64,000 nt of DNA from Chitinophaga pollutisoli (GCF_038396755.1 NZ_CP149822.1:1178001-1242000), one strand, 5' to 3'; positions 15,732 through 25,389 are shown, counted from the first letter of the stretch. Numbers and translations are program-made. The notes: a model not told the origin generated them from the letters alone.

Positions 15732-18602
15732 ATGAAAAGAACGGTCTGTTACTTATTGATGGGAATCTTTCTGCTCTGCGCCGCAACGGCACAGGGGCAG
15801 ATTTTCAATACCAAAAAGAACAAAGATGCGGACGAGCTGTACAACGAAGCCGTACAGGCCACCCGCGCCGGGCAATACCAGAAAGCCATCACCCTGAGCC
15901 AGCAGGCCCTCAAGGTGCGGCCCGACTTCGTGGACCAGGAGCTGCTCCTCGGGCGCCTCTACATGCTCACCGGCAATTACCCTGCCGCGCGGCAGTTCGT
16001 TCATAAGGTGATACAGAAAAGTCCTAATTACCGCGACGCCTATCTTTACGCCATCAACATCGAAATGCTGACGCGGAACTATATAGAGGCCGAAAAGCAG
16101 GCCAATGCGGCGCTGGCGCAGTTTAAGGACGATAAGGAATTCATGCTCCGCAAGATGTCGATCCTCGACGCCACGCAACGCTTCCAGGGCGGCAACGTGT
16201 ATGCGGAGGAGCTATTGGAGAAGTTCCCGGGCGACACTTCCATGCACAAGGCGTATATCGGCCACTACCTCACGGCGGGCAATTTCTACCGGCAGCGGGG
16301 CATCACGGCATTGGCGGAGCAGCATTATGCCCGGGCGCTCGCCATGCAACCCGGCAACACAGAGGCCAACAGCGCCATCACCAACATGTACCTGCGCAGC
16401 GGCAACTACCAACGCGCCATGGAACAACTCAACGCCGAACTGGCCAACAATCCCAACTCCTACGACCTCCTCATGCGCAAACTCGGCCTCTACCAGGATA
16501 TGCACGATTACCCGGAAGCGCTGAACCTGCTGCAACAAATCCTTAAGCTCCACCCCGGCGACGCCAAAGCCCGCAGCCTGGACCTTTCCCTGCGCATGGA
16601 AGCTGCCGCCTGGTACGCCAATACCGACCCTTACATGCTGTACAGCGGCATCCTGGAGAAAAACCCGGGGAACCGCGAAGCACTCGATAAAGTCATCGGT
16701 ATGAGCTTTTCACGCGGCGCATACCGCGAAGCGCTGGCCTGGATCAACAGCGGGCTGAAATCGAGCCCCAACGACCAGCGCCTCCTCGGCCTCAAACTCG
16801 ACGTACTGGAAAGCGACCGCAAGTTCGGGGAAGCCGCCCTGCTGGCCGAAAGGCTTCTGCGCGCCGCCCCTACTGCCGAGAAGCGGCAACGGTACATCGG
16901 CCTGCGCGTAGCTTCCGGGCGGGAGTACCTCGCCCAGCAGCAATACGACCTCGCACTGGCGGAATTCGAAACCGCCCTGCGCGAAAACCCATCCGATACC
17001 GCCGCGCTCGACATGGCAGCCAACACCTACATCACCCAGAAAGATTATACCCGCGCGCTCGACGTGCTCAATAACGCCCTCTCCGCACATCCCGGCAACC
17101 CGCGTTTCATGATGAAGAAATCCTCCGTGCTGGCGGAAACCGGGCGGTACGACGAAGCCGCCGCCGTAGCAAAAGAGCTGCAGGCGCGGTTCCCCAACAA
17201 TCAACGCTATAGTACTTTCGTTTCCGATATGCACCTCACCGCCGGGCGGCTCTTCATGCAGGCCGAAGAGTTCACCCTCGCCAAAGGCCAGCTGGTGCTC
17301 GTACTCGAAAACGACCCCGGCAACCTCGAAGCGCTGAATTACCTCGTGAACCTCGAATCCGCGCGCAAGCAATACGACAGCGCCGTGTATTACGCGGACA
17401 TCGCCCTGCAGGCCCACCCGGACAACAAGGAAATGCTGCTCAAAAAGGCATCCGTATACACCGACAGCCAGCAATACGCAGCGGCGAACGCCATCAACCG
17501 GCAACTCATGGAGCGCTATCCTTACACCACAAAATACAGAACGGCATATGTGGATGGGCTAGTGGCGGAAGGGCTCGCCAAATGGCGGAACAACCGGCCC
17601 GACAGCGCTTATCCCATCTTCCAGGAGGCGCTGGCGATCGACAGGAAAGATTCGCTGGCATTGCTGAACAGCATGAACATCCTTTACGCCCGCCAGTCGT
17701 ACGACAGCGCGCTGTACTTCGCCAACGAGGCGCTGCGGTATTATCCCGACAGCGAGAATTTCCTGCAGCGGCGCGCGCTCAACCTGGAAGGGATGAAGGA
17801 TTACGCGGGCGCGGCGCGGGCGGCGGACTCGCTGGCCCGGCGGTACCCGACGGCCGACAATAAAGACTATGCCGACCTGATGGCATCGAAGGGACTGCGG
17901 AACCAGTTCGGCCTGTATTACCTCAACTCGAATTACGACTATGCCAGCACCAATTACAATATCGCCACGGTGGAGTACCGCCGTTTCTTTAAGAAAGGTT
18001 CCTGGGCCGTGCGCGCCAACTACGCCGGCCGCGAGCAGGGAACGGGGCTGATGGGTGAGGCGGAACTGTATTACACGCACAACAAATCGCTGTACTCTTA
18101 CGCCCTCGCCTCCTATGGCAACGAGATCGTGTTCCCGCAATTGCGCCTGGGGTATAGTATTTTCAAGACATTCGGCAAGGAAATTGAAGGAGAACTGGGT
18201 GCGCGGTACCTGAAAACCGACAGCGCCAACGCCATCACGGGGGTATTGTCGGTGGCGAAGCCTTTCGGGGATTTCTGGGTGAACCTGCGCGGGTATTTCA
18301 TCAGCGACGACGGCGACTTCAATACCTCCTTCAACCTCACCACCCGGTACTACATGAACCGCCGCCAGGATTACTTATCGGTGATCGCGGGACTGGGTAC
18401 TTCCCCCGACGACCGCAGCCGGCTGATCCAGTTCCCGCAGCTGAGCGGGCTGCTCACCCGCAGCATCGCCGCCGGTTACCAGAAAACCATTAAATACCGT
18501 ACCACGCTGGGCCTCTTCGGCACCTGGATCAACCAGAAAATCGAAGACAACCGGTACCAAAACCAATACGACATCTATATCACCGTACAACGTAAATTCT
18601 GA
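15732..18602 (+). CDS. TPR-repeat protein with C-terminal outer-membrane beta-barrel (YaiO-like)
   Basis: 956-residue exported protein. The start is the ATG at 15732, giving a clear signal peptide (MKRTVCYLLMGIFLLCAATA); the frame is open upstream into the preceding gene, but that part is not protein-like. About 30-700 is a long series of tetratricopeptide repeats (AVQATRAGQYQKAITLSQQA, AEQHYARALAMQPGNTEA). From about 714 the sequence alternates as amphipathic strands rich in Tyr and Gly, ending in YDIYITVQRKF, as in YaiO barrels. The architecture parallels PgaA, which exports poly-N-acetylglucosamine. Placed after two synthases, it is the best candidate for the outer-membrane exporter. The next gene starts inside its stop codon. 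Confidence 0.88.
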   Translation: MKRTVCYLLMGIFLLCAATAQGQIFNTKKNKDADELYNEAVQATRAGQYQKAITLSQQALKVRPDFVDQELLLGRLYMLTGNYPAARQFVHKVIQKSPNYRDAYLYAINIEMLTRNYIEAEKQANAALAQFKDDKEFMLRKMSILDATQRFQGGNVYAEELLEKFPGDTSMHKAYIGHYLTAGNFYRQRGITALAEQHYARALAMQPGNTEANSAITNMYLRSGNYQRAMEQLNAELANNPNSYDLLMRKLGLYQDMHDYPEALNLLQQILKLHPGDAKARSLDLSLRMEAAAWYANTDPYMLYSGILEKNPGNREALDKVIGMSFSRGAYREALAWINSGLKSSPNDQRLLGLKLDVLESDRKFGEAALLAERLLRAAPTAEKRQRYIGLRVASGREYLAQQQYDLALAEFETALRENPSDTAALDMAANTYITQKDYTRALDVLNNALSAHPGNPRFMMKKSSVLAETGRYDEAAAVAKELQARFPNNQRYSTFVSDMHLTAGRLFMQAEEFTLAKGQLVLVLENDPGNLEALNYLVNLESARKQYDSAVYYADIALQAHPDNKEMLLKKASVYTDSQQYAAANAINRQLMERYPYTTKYRTAYVDGLVAEGLAKWRNNRPDSAYPIFQEALAIDRKDSLALLNSMNILYARQSYDSALYFANEALRYYPDSENFLQRRALNLEGMKDYAGAARAADSLARRYPTADNKDYADLMASKGLRNQFGLYYLNSNYDYASTNYNIATVEYRRFFKKGSWAVRANYAGREQGTGLMGEAELYYTHNKSLYSYALASYGNEIVFPQLRLGYSIFKTFGKEIEGELGARYLKTDSANAITGVLSVAKPFGDFWVNLRGYFISDDGDFNTSFNLTTRYYMNRRQDYLSVIAGLGTSPDDRSRLIQFPQLSGLLTRSIAAGYQKTIKYRTTLGLFGTWINQKIEDNRYQNQYDIYITVQRKF

Positions 18603-20854
18603 TGGGGCATATGATGAACGCACTTTTCCTTTCGCTGATGATGTGGATACAACCCGGCTGCCATGCTGCCGGAGAAATCGTGCTGACGGACAAAGGCAAG
18701 GCGCGGCACAAAATCGTATTACCCGCGGAACCCACGAAGGCAGAGGTCCGCGCTGCGGATATCCTGCGCAAATATGTACAACAGATCAGCGGTGCGCAGC
18801 TGGCGCTGGTGAATGAAAACAACTGGAAAGACGGCGAACCCGCCATCTTCATCGGTAACACGGGGCATTCCGGCGCCATCGGGGAAGAGCAGATCGCAGG
18901 GGAAGGATTCGCTATCGCCACCGACGATCAGCACGTCTACATCCGTGGCGGCAGCGGCAAGGGAATTATCTACGGCGTGTATACCTTGCTGGATGATTAC
19001 TTCGGCTGCCGGAAGCCAGCCCAGGGCCCGGCGGTGGTGCCCAAAAAACAAACGCTCACCATCAACCGGAACCTCCTCGACCGGCAGATACCGCAATTCG
19101 TTTACCGCGAAACCTACTACCCGGCGCCACTCGACCCGGAATACCAGGAATGGCATAAGCTGCACAGTTTCGGGGATCTGTGGGGGCTTTGGGGACATTC
19201 CTACTTCAAACTGGTGCCGCCGAAGGAACACTTCGCCGCGCACCCGGAGTATTATGCCTTCGTGAACGGCAAGCGCCGCGCCACGCAGCTTTGTCTCAGC
19301 AACGAACAAGTATTCCACCTCGCTGCCGGCTATTTAAAAAAAGCCATGGCCGATAACCCGGATGCGCTGTACTGGAGCATCTCCCCGGAAGACGGGACCG
19401 GTTACTGCACCTGCGACCAGTGCGCCCTAACGGATAAGGAAGAAGGCACACACGCGGGGTCGCTCATCCGTTTCGTGAACCGCATCGCCGCGCAGTTCCC
19501 CGACAAACAGTTCACCACCCTCGCCTATACGTATACCATCCAGCCGCCGGCGGTTACAAAACCCGCGGAGAACGTCATCATTATGCTCAGCAGCATCGAT
19601 GCATACCGGCACCGGCCGCTGGCGGAAGAAACTTCCGCCGCGGGGTTCCGCAAAGCACTGCAGGACTGGAAGAAAGTGACCCGCAATATTTTCATATGGG
19701 ACTACACCACCCAGTTTACGAACTACCTCGCTCCTTTCCCGGATTATTTCCTGTTGCAGCAAAACCTGCAGTATTTCGCGGATAACGGGGTGAAGGGTGT
19801 TTTCTCGCAAGGGAGCGGTGAAACGTATGCCGATATGGCCGAGATGAACGCGTACCTACAGGCCGAAGCCCTCTGGCAACCGCATCAACCTTCCGACACC
19901 GCGTTCGACCGGTTTATGACCGCGTATTACGGCAAGGCCGCAAAGCCAATGGCGCAATACGTAAAGGCCCTGGCCGCCAACCTGCACGCCGCCGGCGTGG
20001 CGCTGGATATTTACGGCAGCCCCGTCAACCACCGCAACGATTACTTATCCCCCATCGCTATCGAACATTATTCCACCTTCCTCGACCAGGCGGAGAAAGC
20101 TGCCGGCAGCGATACGCTACTGGCCGGGAGGATCTACAACGCCCGCCTGCCGCTGGAATACACCGTGCTGCAACAAGCGCGGCTGTATGGAACAGACAAG
20201 CACGGTTACCTCGTACCCTCCGGCAACGGCTTCGCACCGGCGCGGCAGTTCGCCGCCAGGGTGCAGCGCTTCGCGCAACAGGCGCAAAAGGCGGGTGTGA
20301 AGGAACTGGCGGAAGCAGGTATCGGTCCGGAAGCGTATGCGAAAGAATGGCAAAGCATCCTCGCAAAACCCTGGCAGCCCAGTCTTGCTTTCGGCAAAAA
20401 GGTGACGCTGCTGCATCCCTTCACACCTGAGTACACGGCTAAAAAGGAAGCCACGCTCACAGACGGACTCACCGGCAATACCGACTTCGCGCTGAACTGG
20501 CTATTTGTATATGGCAACGATCTTGTGGCCACCATCGACCTGGGCGAAGCGAAACCATTGTCCAAAGTGAATGTCAATTTCCTGCAGGATGCGCGGCATA
20601 ATATCTTCCTGCCTACTAATATCGTTGTGGAAACGTCGACAGACGGTCAATCGTTCCAGCCCGTAGCCGTTCAGCCCGTAGCGGCCGTTGCGGAAGAAGA
20701 TTTCACCGCCCATGTCGAAAACTTCAAACTGACGTTGAAACCCTCCACGGCCAGGTTCCTCCGTGTTACGGCGAAGCACCTCCCGCAGATGCCGGCATGG
20801 AGAGGAAATGATAAAAAACCGGCGATCTGCTGCGATGAGATCGTGGTGCAATAA
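18602..20854 (+). CDS. DUF4838-family secreted protein, glycosidase-like, with C-terminal discoidin-like domain
   Basis: 750-residue protein whose ATG overlaps the previous stop (TGATG), so it is translationally coupled to the exporter. Nearby in-frame ATGs at 18611 and 18614 are alternatives; the N-terminus then looks like a short signal. About 25-160 is a GH67-N/GH20b-like alpha/beta domain (LPAEPTKAEVRAADILRKYV). About 160-480 is the DUF4838 region with SPEDGTGYCTCDQC (Cys269, Cys271, Cys274), which is characteristic. The last 130 residues resemble an F5/8 type C carbohydrate-binding domain (ATIDLGEAKPLSKVNVNF). No catalytic pair can be named with confidence. In this operon it may trim or modify the exported polymer. 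Confidence 0.8.
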   Translation: MGHMMNALFLSLMMWIQPGCHAAGEIVLTDKGKARHKIVLPAEPTKAEVRAADILRKYVQQISGAQLALVNENNWKDGEPAIFIGNTGHSGAIGEEQIAGEGFAIATDDQHVYIRGGSGKGIIYGVYTLLDDYFGCRKPAQGPAVVPKKQTLTINRNLLDRQIPQFVYRETYYPAPLDPEYQEWHKLHSFGDLWGLWGHSYFKLVPPKEHFAAHPEYYAFVNGKRRATQLCLSNEQVFHLAAGYLKKAMADNPDALYWSISPEDGTGYCTCDQCALTDKEEGTHAGSLIRFVNRIAAQFPDKQFTTLAYTYTIQPPAVTKPAENVIIMLSSIDAYRHRPLAEETSAAGFRKALQDWKKVTRNIFIWDYTTQFTNYLAPFPDYFLLQQNLQYFADNGVKGVFSQGSGETYADMAEMNAYLQAEALWQPHQPSDTAFDRFMTAYYGKAAKPMAQYVKALAANLHAAGVALDIYGSPVNHRNDYLSPIAIEHYSTFLDQAEKAAGSDTLLAGRIYNARLPLEYTVLQQARLYGTDKHGYLVPSGNGFAPARQFAARVQRFAQQAQKAGVKELAEAGIGPEAYAKEWQSILAKPWQPSLAFGKKVTLLHPFTPEYTAKKEATLTDGLTGNTDFALNWLFVYGNDLVATIDLGEAKPLSKVNVNFLQDARHNIFLPTNIVVETSTDGQSFQPVAVQPVAAVAEEDFTAHVENFKLTLKPSTARFLRVTAKHLPQMPAWRGNDKKPAICCDEIVVQ

Positions 20855-20895
20855 CCCGGTTTTAGCATGCTTTCCCCCTATTTCCTCCCAAGCGG

Positions 20896-20935
20896 TTAGT
20901 ACGGTTACAGTACGGTATCCCTACTGAGCGGGTAC
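20896..20935. repeat. Dispersed intergenic repeat, copy 1
   Basis: TTAGTACGGTTACAGTACGG followed by TATCCCTACT, GAGCGGGTAC. The same sequence recurs at 59869-59919, the second copy carrying a 12-bp partial duplication inside. Both lie just after a plus-strand stop codon. It contains GTACGG twice and could form a small hairpin. It fills part of the 269-bp gap before the phosphoesterase gene; nothing else was seen in that gap. Confidence 0.75.
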
Positions 20936-21123
20936 GTGGCCATTACTGCGCGCATGCCCCGGACGCGCGAAATCCTTGCCGGATATACGTTCCAGCTTAA
21001 AATTCCTCCTCCGGCAGCCTCCTGACAAGTATGTTTCCACACTTTTCAATGGGGTTCCGGCGCGCTGGGATTCCTCCGTAATTCGCATTATCTTGTTGCT
21101 TTGCCGGATTCCGGCGATCTTAA

Positions 21124-22305
21124 ATGCTACGGATGAAAAATTGCTTACTTCTTTTTGTGGCGATGCTACTGGCGCCACAGTTCACCTTTTCCCAGGAAAC
21201 CTTTAAAATCACACATGGCCCTTACCTCCAGCAGCTCGGCGAAACCGGCGTGAACATCGTGTGGACCACCAACAAGAGCGGCATCGCCTGGGTAGAACTG
21301 GCGCCGGCCGACAGCTCCCACTTCTACGCACAGGAGCGCCCGAAATATTTCGCGGCGGCCCACGGGCAGAAAACGGAAGGCACCGTGCACAACGTACGGA
21401 TCGAAGGCCTCCAGCCCGCCACCAAATACCGTTACCGGGTTTACGCGCAGGAAGTGACCAGCCATGAAAGCTATGTCGTAAAATACGGCAGCATCGCGGC
21501 GAGCGCGGCGTACCGGGCCGTTCTCCCCACATTCACCACCCACGATCCCAAAGCCACGCAGATCAGCTTTGCGATGGTGAACGACATCCATCAGCAAAAC
21601 GACGTGATGAAGAAATTGCTGGGACAGGTAGACTGGAACAACAACCAGTTGGTATTCTTTAATGGCGATATGCAAAACAACTCCCGCAACGAAGCGCAGA
21701 TCTTCAGTTCATTTATGGATACGGCCATCAGCGTTTTTGCCGATCGCATTCCCATGTATTACGCCCGCGGCAACCATGAAACGCGGGGAGAGTTCGCCAG
21801 TCAGTTCCCCCGCTACTTCCCTTCCGCCACCGGCCAGTTGTACTACATTTTCCGCACGGGGCCCGTTTGCTTCGTGGTGCTCGATACGGGCGAAGACAAA
21901 CCCGATTCAGATATCGAATATACCGGCATCGCCGACTACGACGCCTACCGCACCCGGCAGGCCGCCTGGCTGAAGGAAGCGCTGCAACGCCCCGAATACA
22001 CGGAAGCGCCTTACAAAGTCGTAATCGCACATATCCCGCCATTCGGCGGATGGCACGGCGAGCAGGAAGTCCTCGAAAAGTTTGTGCCGTTGCTGAACCA
22101 GGCCGGCGCGCAGGTGATGCTGTCGGGCCACCTGCACCGCAACGTTAAAAGACTGCCGCAAGCCGGCGCCTGGCAATTCCCTATCCTTGTGAATTCGAAT
22201 ACCAGCATCGTAAAGGCGAAAGCGGACGCCAGTCAGTTGCAGATCGAAGTATTTGATTTGACCGGCAAGAAAATCGATGAAGTGAAATTGAAACCCGCGA
22301 AATAA
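21124..22305 (+). CDS. Exported metallophosphoesterase with purple-acid-phosphatase-like N-terminal domain
   Basis: Calcineurin-like phosphoesterase of about 393 residues. A second ATG at 21133 gives a neater signal peptide (MKNCLLLFVAMLLAPQFTFS). Residues 28-115 form a fibronectin-like domain (HGPYLQQLGETGVNIVWTTN), as in purple acid phosphatases. The metal-binding motifs are NDIH (Asp154, His156), NGD (Asp182), GNHE (Asn217-His218), IAHIPP and GHLH in order, so the site looks complete. Probably a periplasmic or secreted phosphomonoesterase or phosphodiesterase; the substrate is unknown. It stands apart from its neighbours. Confidence 0.9.
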   Translation: MLRMKNCLLLFVAMLLAPQFTFSQETFKITHGPYLQQLGETGVNIVWTTNKSGIAWVELAPADSSHFYAQERPKYFAAAHGQKTEGTVHNVRIEGLQPATKYRYRVYAQEVTSHESYVVKYGSIAASAAYRAVLPTFTTHDPKATQISFAMVNDIHQQNDVMKKLLGQVDWNNNQLVFFNGDMQNNSRNEAQIFSSFMDTAISVFADRIPMYYARGNHETRGEFASQFPRYFPSATGQLYYIFRTGPVCFVVLDTGEDKPDSDIEYTGIADYDAYRTRQAAWLKEALQRPEYTEAPYKVVIAHIPPFGGWHGEQEVLEKFVPLLNQAGAQVMLSGHLHRNVKRLPQAGAWQFPILVNSNTSIVKAKADASQLQIEVFDLTGKKIDEVKLKPAK

Positions 22306-22315
22306 GGGTTATCCC

Positions 22316-22323
22316 TATCTTTG
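22316..22323 (+). promoter_or_regulatory. Candidate -7 promoter element for the transglutaminase-like gene
   Basis: TATCTTTG matches TAnnTTTG, 16 bp before the ATG at 22340. The nearest upstream TTG is 25 bp away, longer than usual, so this is a partial match. Confidence 0.35.
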
Positions 22324-22339
22324 CGCAAAAAAATCATAC

Positions 22340-23584
22340 ATGCGACCGCTATACCACGGAATTGTGATGGCTACTCTAATGAATGTGTTAATCCCCTCCG
22401 CTGTAAACGCACAATCAAAAACCGGCCAACGTACCGCCGTTAGCGCACAGGCCGGTGAGTTCGCCGCAACGGATAAGAAAACAGGGGAACTGCCCGCTGA
22501 AGCCGCCTCGACTACCGACGGGATCGCAGGATGGATTTCGGGTAATTTCACCCGCGACATCGATAAAGCACGGGCAGCGTATTTCTGGGTGGCCTCCAAC
22601 CTCAAATACGATATCGCTAATATGTTTGCGCTGAACTTCCATGAAAGGCGGGCCGACAAAGTCGTGAAGGCTTTGGCTACCCGCAAGGGCGTTTGCGAAC
22701 ATTATGCGGCGTTATTTGCTGAAATATGCACCAAAGCAGGGCTGAAGGCATTTGTGGTGGAAGGGTTCACGAAACAGAACGGCTTCGTGGATTACATCCC
22801 GCACGCCTGGTGTGCCGTCCGGACAGACGGGGAATGGCACCTGTATGACCCCACCTGGGGTTCCGGTTATGTGGCCAATGGCAAGTTTGTGAAGAAGATC
22901 AGCAACAATTACTTCAAAGTGGCGCCGGAAAAAATCGTCAAAACCCACATGCCGTTCGACTACCTGTGGCAATGCCTGGAATACCCGGTTACCAGCAGCG
23001 AATTCATCGAAGGCAAAATGCCCGCGCGCAATGGCAAACAGCCTTTTGCCTACAAGGATTCCATCGCGGTTTTTGAAACACAGCAGGAAATGGAATATTA
23101 TGCGGCGGCGGTGAAAAGGATCGAGCAGAACGGACTGCGCAATTCCATGCAATTCGACCGGTTGCAGCAGCTGAAAATGGCTTTGGAAACAGACCGGCAG
23201 AACAAGCACGTGGAAGCGCAGAACCGCAAATCGGAGATCTTTAACAATGCGGCCAGCAAATTCAACCGGGCCATCTACTACTTTAATGAATTCATCGATT
23301 ACCGGAACAAACAATTCAAACCGGAGAAACCGGATGCCGATATCCAGGCGATGCTGGATGCGGCCGCCAATAAAATAAAGGAAACGGATTCACTCCTGGC
23401 GTCGATCAACCAGCCCGAAGCGAGTCTTGCCACCATGGTGCAGGACCTGCAACAGAAAACGCCCGATATCGGCAAGCGCATTAACGAGCAGCAGGAATGG
23501 CTGCGGAAGTATTTCTCGAAGGGAAAAGCCGGGCGCAAATCGATGTTCACCAAATATACCTGGTTTGGCATCCCGCTGAACTAA
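22340..23584 (+). CDS. Exported transglutaminase-like cysteine peptidase-fold protein
   Basis: 414-residue protein with an N-terminal signal (ending near AVNAQ at 21-25). A transglutaminase core occupies about 75-175, with a complete catalytic triad: Cys119 in KGVCEHYAAL, His155 in IPHAWCAV and Asp170 in LYDPTWG. The C-terminal half is helical and charged (VEAQNRKSEIFNNAASKFN) and unassigned. Such proteins act on envelope or cytoskeleton-like substrates as proteases or cross-linkers; which one cannot be told. Ends at a strong terminator. Confidence 0.85.
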   Translation: MRPLYHGIVMATLMNVLIPSAVNAQSKTGQRTAVSAQAGEFAATDKKTGELPAEAASTTDGIAGWISGNFTRDIDKARAAYFWVASNLKYDIANMFALNFHERRADKVVKALATRKGVCEHYAALFAEICTKAGLKAFVVEGFTKQNGFVDYIPHAWCAVRTDGEWHLYDPTWGSGYVANGKFVKKISNNYFKVAPEKIVKTHMPFDYLWQCLEYPVTSSEFIEGKMPARNGKQPFAYKDSIAVFETQQEMEYYAAAVKRIEQNGLRNSMQFDRLQQLKMALETDRQNKHVEAQNRKSEIFNNAASKFNRAIYYFNEFIDYRNKQFKPEKPDADIQAMLDAAANKIKETDSLLASINQPEASLATMVQDLQQKTPDIGKRINEQQEWLRKYFSKGKAGRKSMFTKYTWFGIPLN

Positions 23585-23628
23585 CCAACAGCGGCGGGCA
23601 TTTAGCTTGCTTCCCTTAAAATATCAGA

Positions 23629-23659
23629 AAGCCCGCTCGGTGAGCGGGCTTCTTTTTTT
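23629..23659 (+). terminator. Rho-independent terminator
   Basis: A 10-bp stem AAGCCCGCTC (23629-23638) / GAGCGGGCTT (23642-23651) with a GGT loop is followed by TCTTTTTTTC. It lies 45 bp after the transglutaminase stop and may also slow transcription from the convergent small gene. Confidence 0.9.
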
Positions 23660-23693
23660 CGAACATTTATCAACCTAAAATGAAACACAGTCT

Positions 23694-24038
23694 TTAGGAA
23701 AACAAGATCCACTGCACGGCGGCCGTGTTGGTGGCGGAAGGTTTGCCATTGCTCAGGATCCCGAATTTGGAGGAATACCCACTGGAGTTGGAGCTTTTCA
23801 GGGGATTGAGATTGTTCCGGGCCAGCAGGTAGGTGGATACCAGTTTCAATACCGTGGGCTGCTGCATTTTGGTCAGGCCGAGCGAAGGCGTCAGTACTTT
23901 CATGATTTTCGCGGAAGTAGTGGCAACGTTAACTACACCCGTGGCGGTTTCGGTTACGGATTGATCGAAATGGCGGGCAGAGGCGCTGCCGGCAGCGAAG
24001 AAGCAGATGGCCAGCAGGAGCAAAATCGGTTTTCTCAT
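23694..24038 (-). CDS. Small secreted protein of unknown function
   Basis: 114 residues from the ATG at 24038, which is preceded by AAGGAAC; the frame is open further upstream but without protein-like features. It has a signal peptide (MRKPILLLLAICFFAAGSASA). The mature part of about 92 residues is low in charge, with GVVNVATTSAKIMKVLTPSL and a Ser/Asn-rich region (NPLKSSNSSGYSS). I do not recognise the family. Convergent with the transglutaminase gene and 85 bp past the MFS stop on the same strand. Confidence 0.6.
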   Translation of the reverse strand: MRKPILLLLAICFFAAGSASARHFDQSVTETATGVVNVATTSAKIMKVLTPSLGLTKMQQPTVLKLVSTYLLARNNLNPLKSSNSSGYSSKFGILSNGKPSATNTAAVQWILFS

Positions 24039-24123
24039 AGTTCCTTCCCGGTTAATGTCCAATTTTAACAACAAGAAATTGGATTTGGTTGCGGGAAGCC
24101 TGATTTTTCCTGCCCTGCGTTTG

Positions 24124-25347
24124 TCAGGATGCATGCCGGATAGCGGCCGGTTCGGTGGCAAGAGCGCGGACCACGGTGGCTTTGCGGATCATCAGGGAGA
24201 TGAAAATGTTCGCTGTGGCCAGGGTTACCAACACCCACAGGAAGGCAGGAACGCCCAGGCCCTGGATCATCAGTCCGCCCGCAAACGGTGTAGCCGCCTG
24301 GGCGATAAGCTGCGGGCGCGCCAGTTTACCCATCGTACCCGCGTATCCTTCGGGGCCAAACAAATGCAACGGCAGCGTGCCCCGGAGAATGGTCCGCATC
24401 CCGTTGCCCAAACCGTAAAGGATAATGCCCGCCGCCGCAATAACAGGGCTCCCCAGCAACAGGGCCACCCCTGCCAGCACGCCTGCGCAGGAAATAGCGA
24501 TACCGATCACCGGCGACTTCTTCGGAAACACGAGATCCAGGAGGCGGACACCCACCTGGCTGGGGCCCAGCAATGCACCCAGGCCCACGGCCGCGGCGAG
24601 GGTGATGTTATTGTCCAGCAGGATATCGATCAGGTGCACGGACACCGCTGTCATCATCACGGCCCCGATGGTGAAGTTGACCATAACGAGGTAATATACT
24701 TTCGATGCTTTCGCAGGAGCCGGCGGCGTTGATTTCAGCCGCCCGCCGGCAACCGCGGATGGCTGCGACGCGCCCCGCGGAAACGCCCATCTGTAAACGG
24801 GCAAAATGATCACCAGCAAAGCCGCGGCGTAGATGAGCAGCGTGCCCCGCCAGCCGAATTGCCCCAGCAGCAGCGTCAGCACCGGCCAGATGATGGTGGT
24901 ACAAAAACCGGAAATGAGGGTGATATACGTGAACGCCTTCCCTGCCGAAGCTCCGTAACGCTTACCCAGCGCGGCGAAGAGCGCATCGTACAATCCCATG
25001 GCCATCCCCGCGCCGATTATGATCCAGCCGAGGAAGAACACGAGAATATGCGGCGCCAGGGCGGCAATGGCCAGTCCCGCCGCGATCACGATCCCGCTGT
25101 ACCGCATGATCTGCTCCCCTTCCGCTTTTCCCACGCGCCGCCCGATGGCCGGGGCCATCAGGCCGGAAACGAGCAGCGCCAGCGATAAAGCGCCGTATAC
25201 CCATTCGTGCGGCCAACCCGTATCCCTGACGATCGGCTCGCCAATGATGGCCATGAGAAAGAAGGAACCACCCCATAACAGGATCTGGGAAAAGCCCAGC
25301 ACCACGCTCAGTAAGCGGGAAGGTGATGTATGTGTAGCGGGAAGCAT
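24124..25347 (-). CDS. Major facilitator superfamily transporter
   Basis: About 407 residues with roughly twelve hydrophobic helices. I took MLPATHTSPS at 25347 as the start, since the 26 residues before it in the open frame are not membrane-like. The cytoplasmic loop between helices 2 and 3 (APAIGRRVGKAEG) has the MFS-type GxxxGRRxGK character, and GLYDALFAALGKRYG resembles the oxalate/formate or monocarboxylate branch. The substrate is unknown. It is transcribed divergently from a LysR regulator 95 bp away, the usual layout for a transporter controlled by that regulator. Confidence 0.88.
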   Translation of the reverse strand: MLPATHTSPSRLLSVVLGFSQILLWGGSFFLMAIIGEPIVRDTGWPHEWVYGALSLALLVSGLMAPAIGRRVGKAEGEQIMRYSGIVIAAGLAIAALAPHILVFFLGWIIIGAGMAMGLYDALFAALGKRYGASAGKAFTYITLISGFCTTIIWPVLTLLLGQFGWRGTLLIYAAALLVIILPVYRWAFPRGASQPSAVAGGRLKSTPPAPAKASKVYYLVMVNFTIGAVMMTAVSVHLIDILLDNNITLAAAVGLGALLGPSQVGVRLLDLVFPKKSPVIGIAISCAGVLAGVALLLGSPVIAAAGIILYGLGNGMRTILRGTLPLHLFGPEGYAGTMGKLARPQLIAQAATPFAGGLMIQGLGVPAFLWVLVTLATANIFISLMIRKATVVRALATEPAAIRHAS

Positions 25348-25389
25348 GCGGCTGCCGGTTTGATACGATGCAAAGTTCCCCACATTCAC

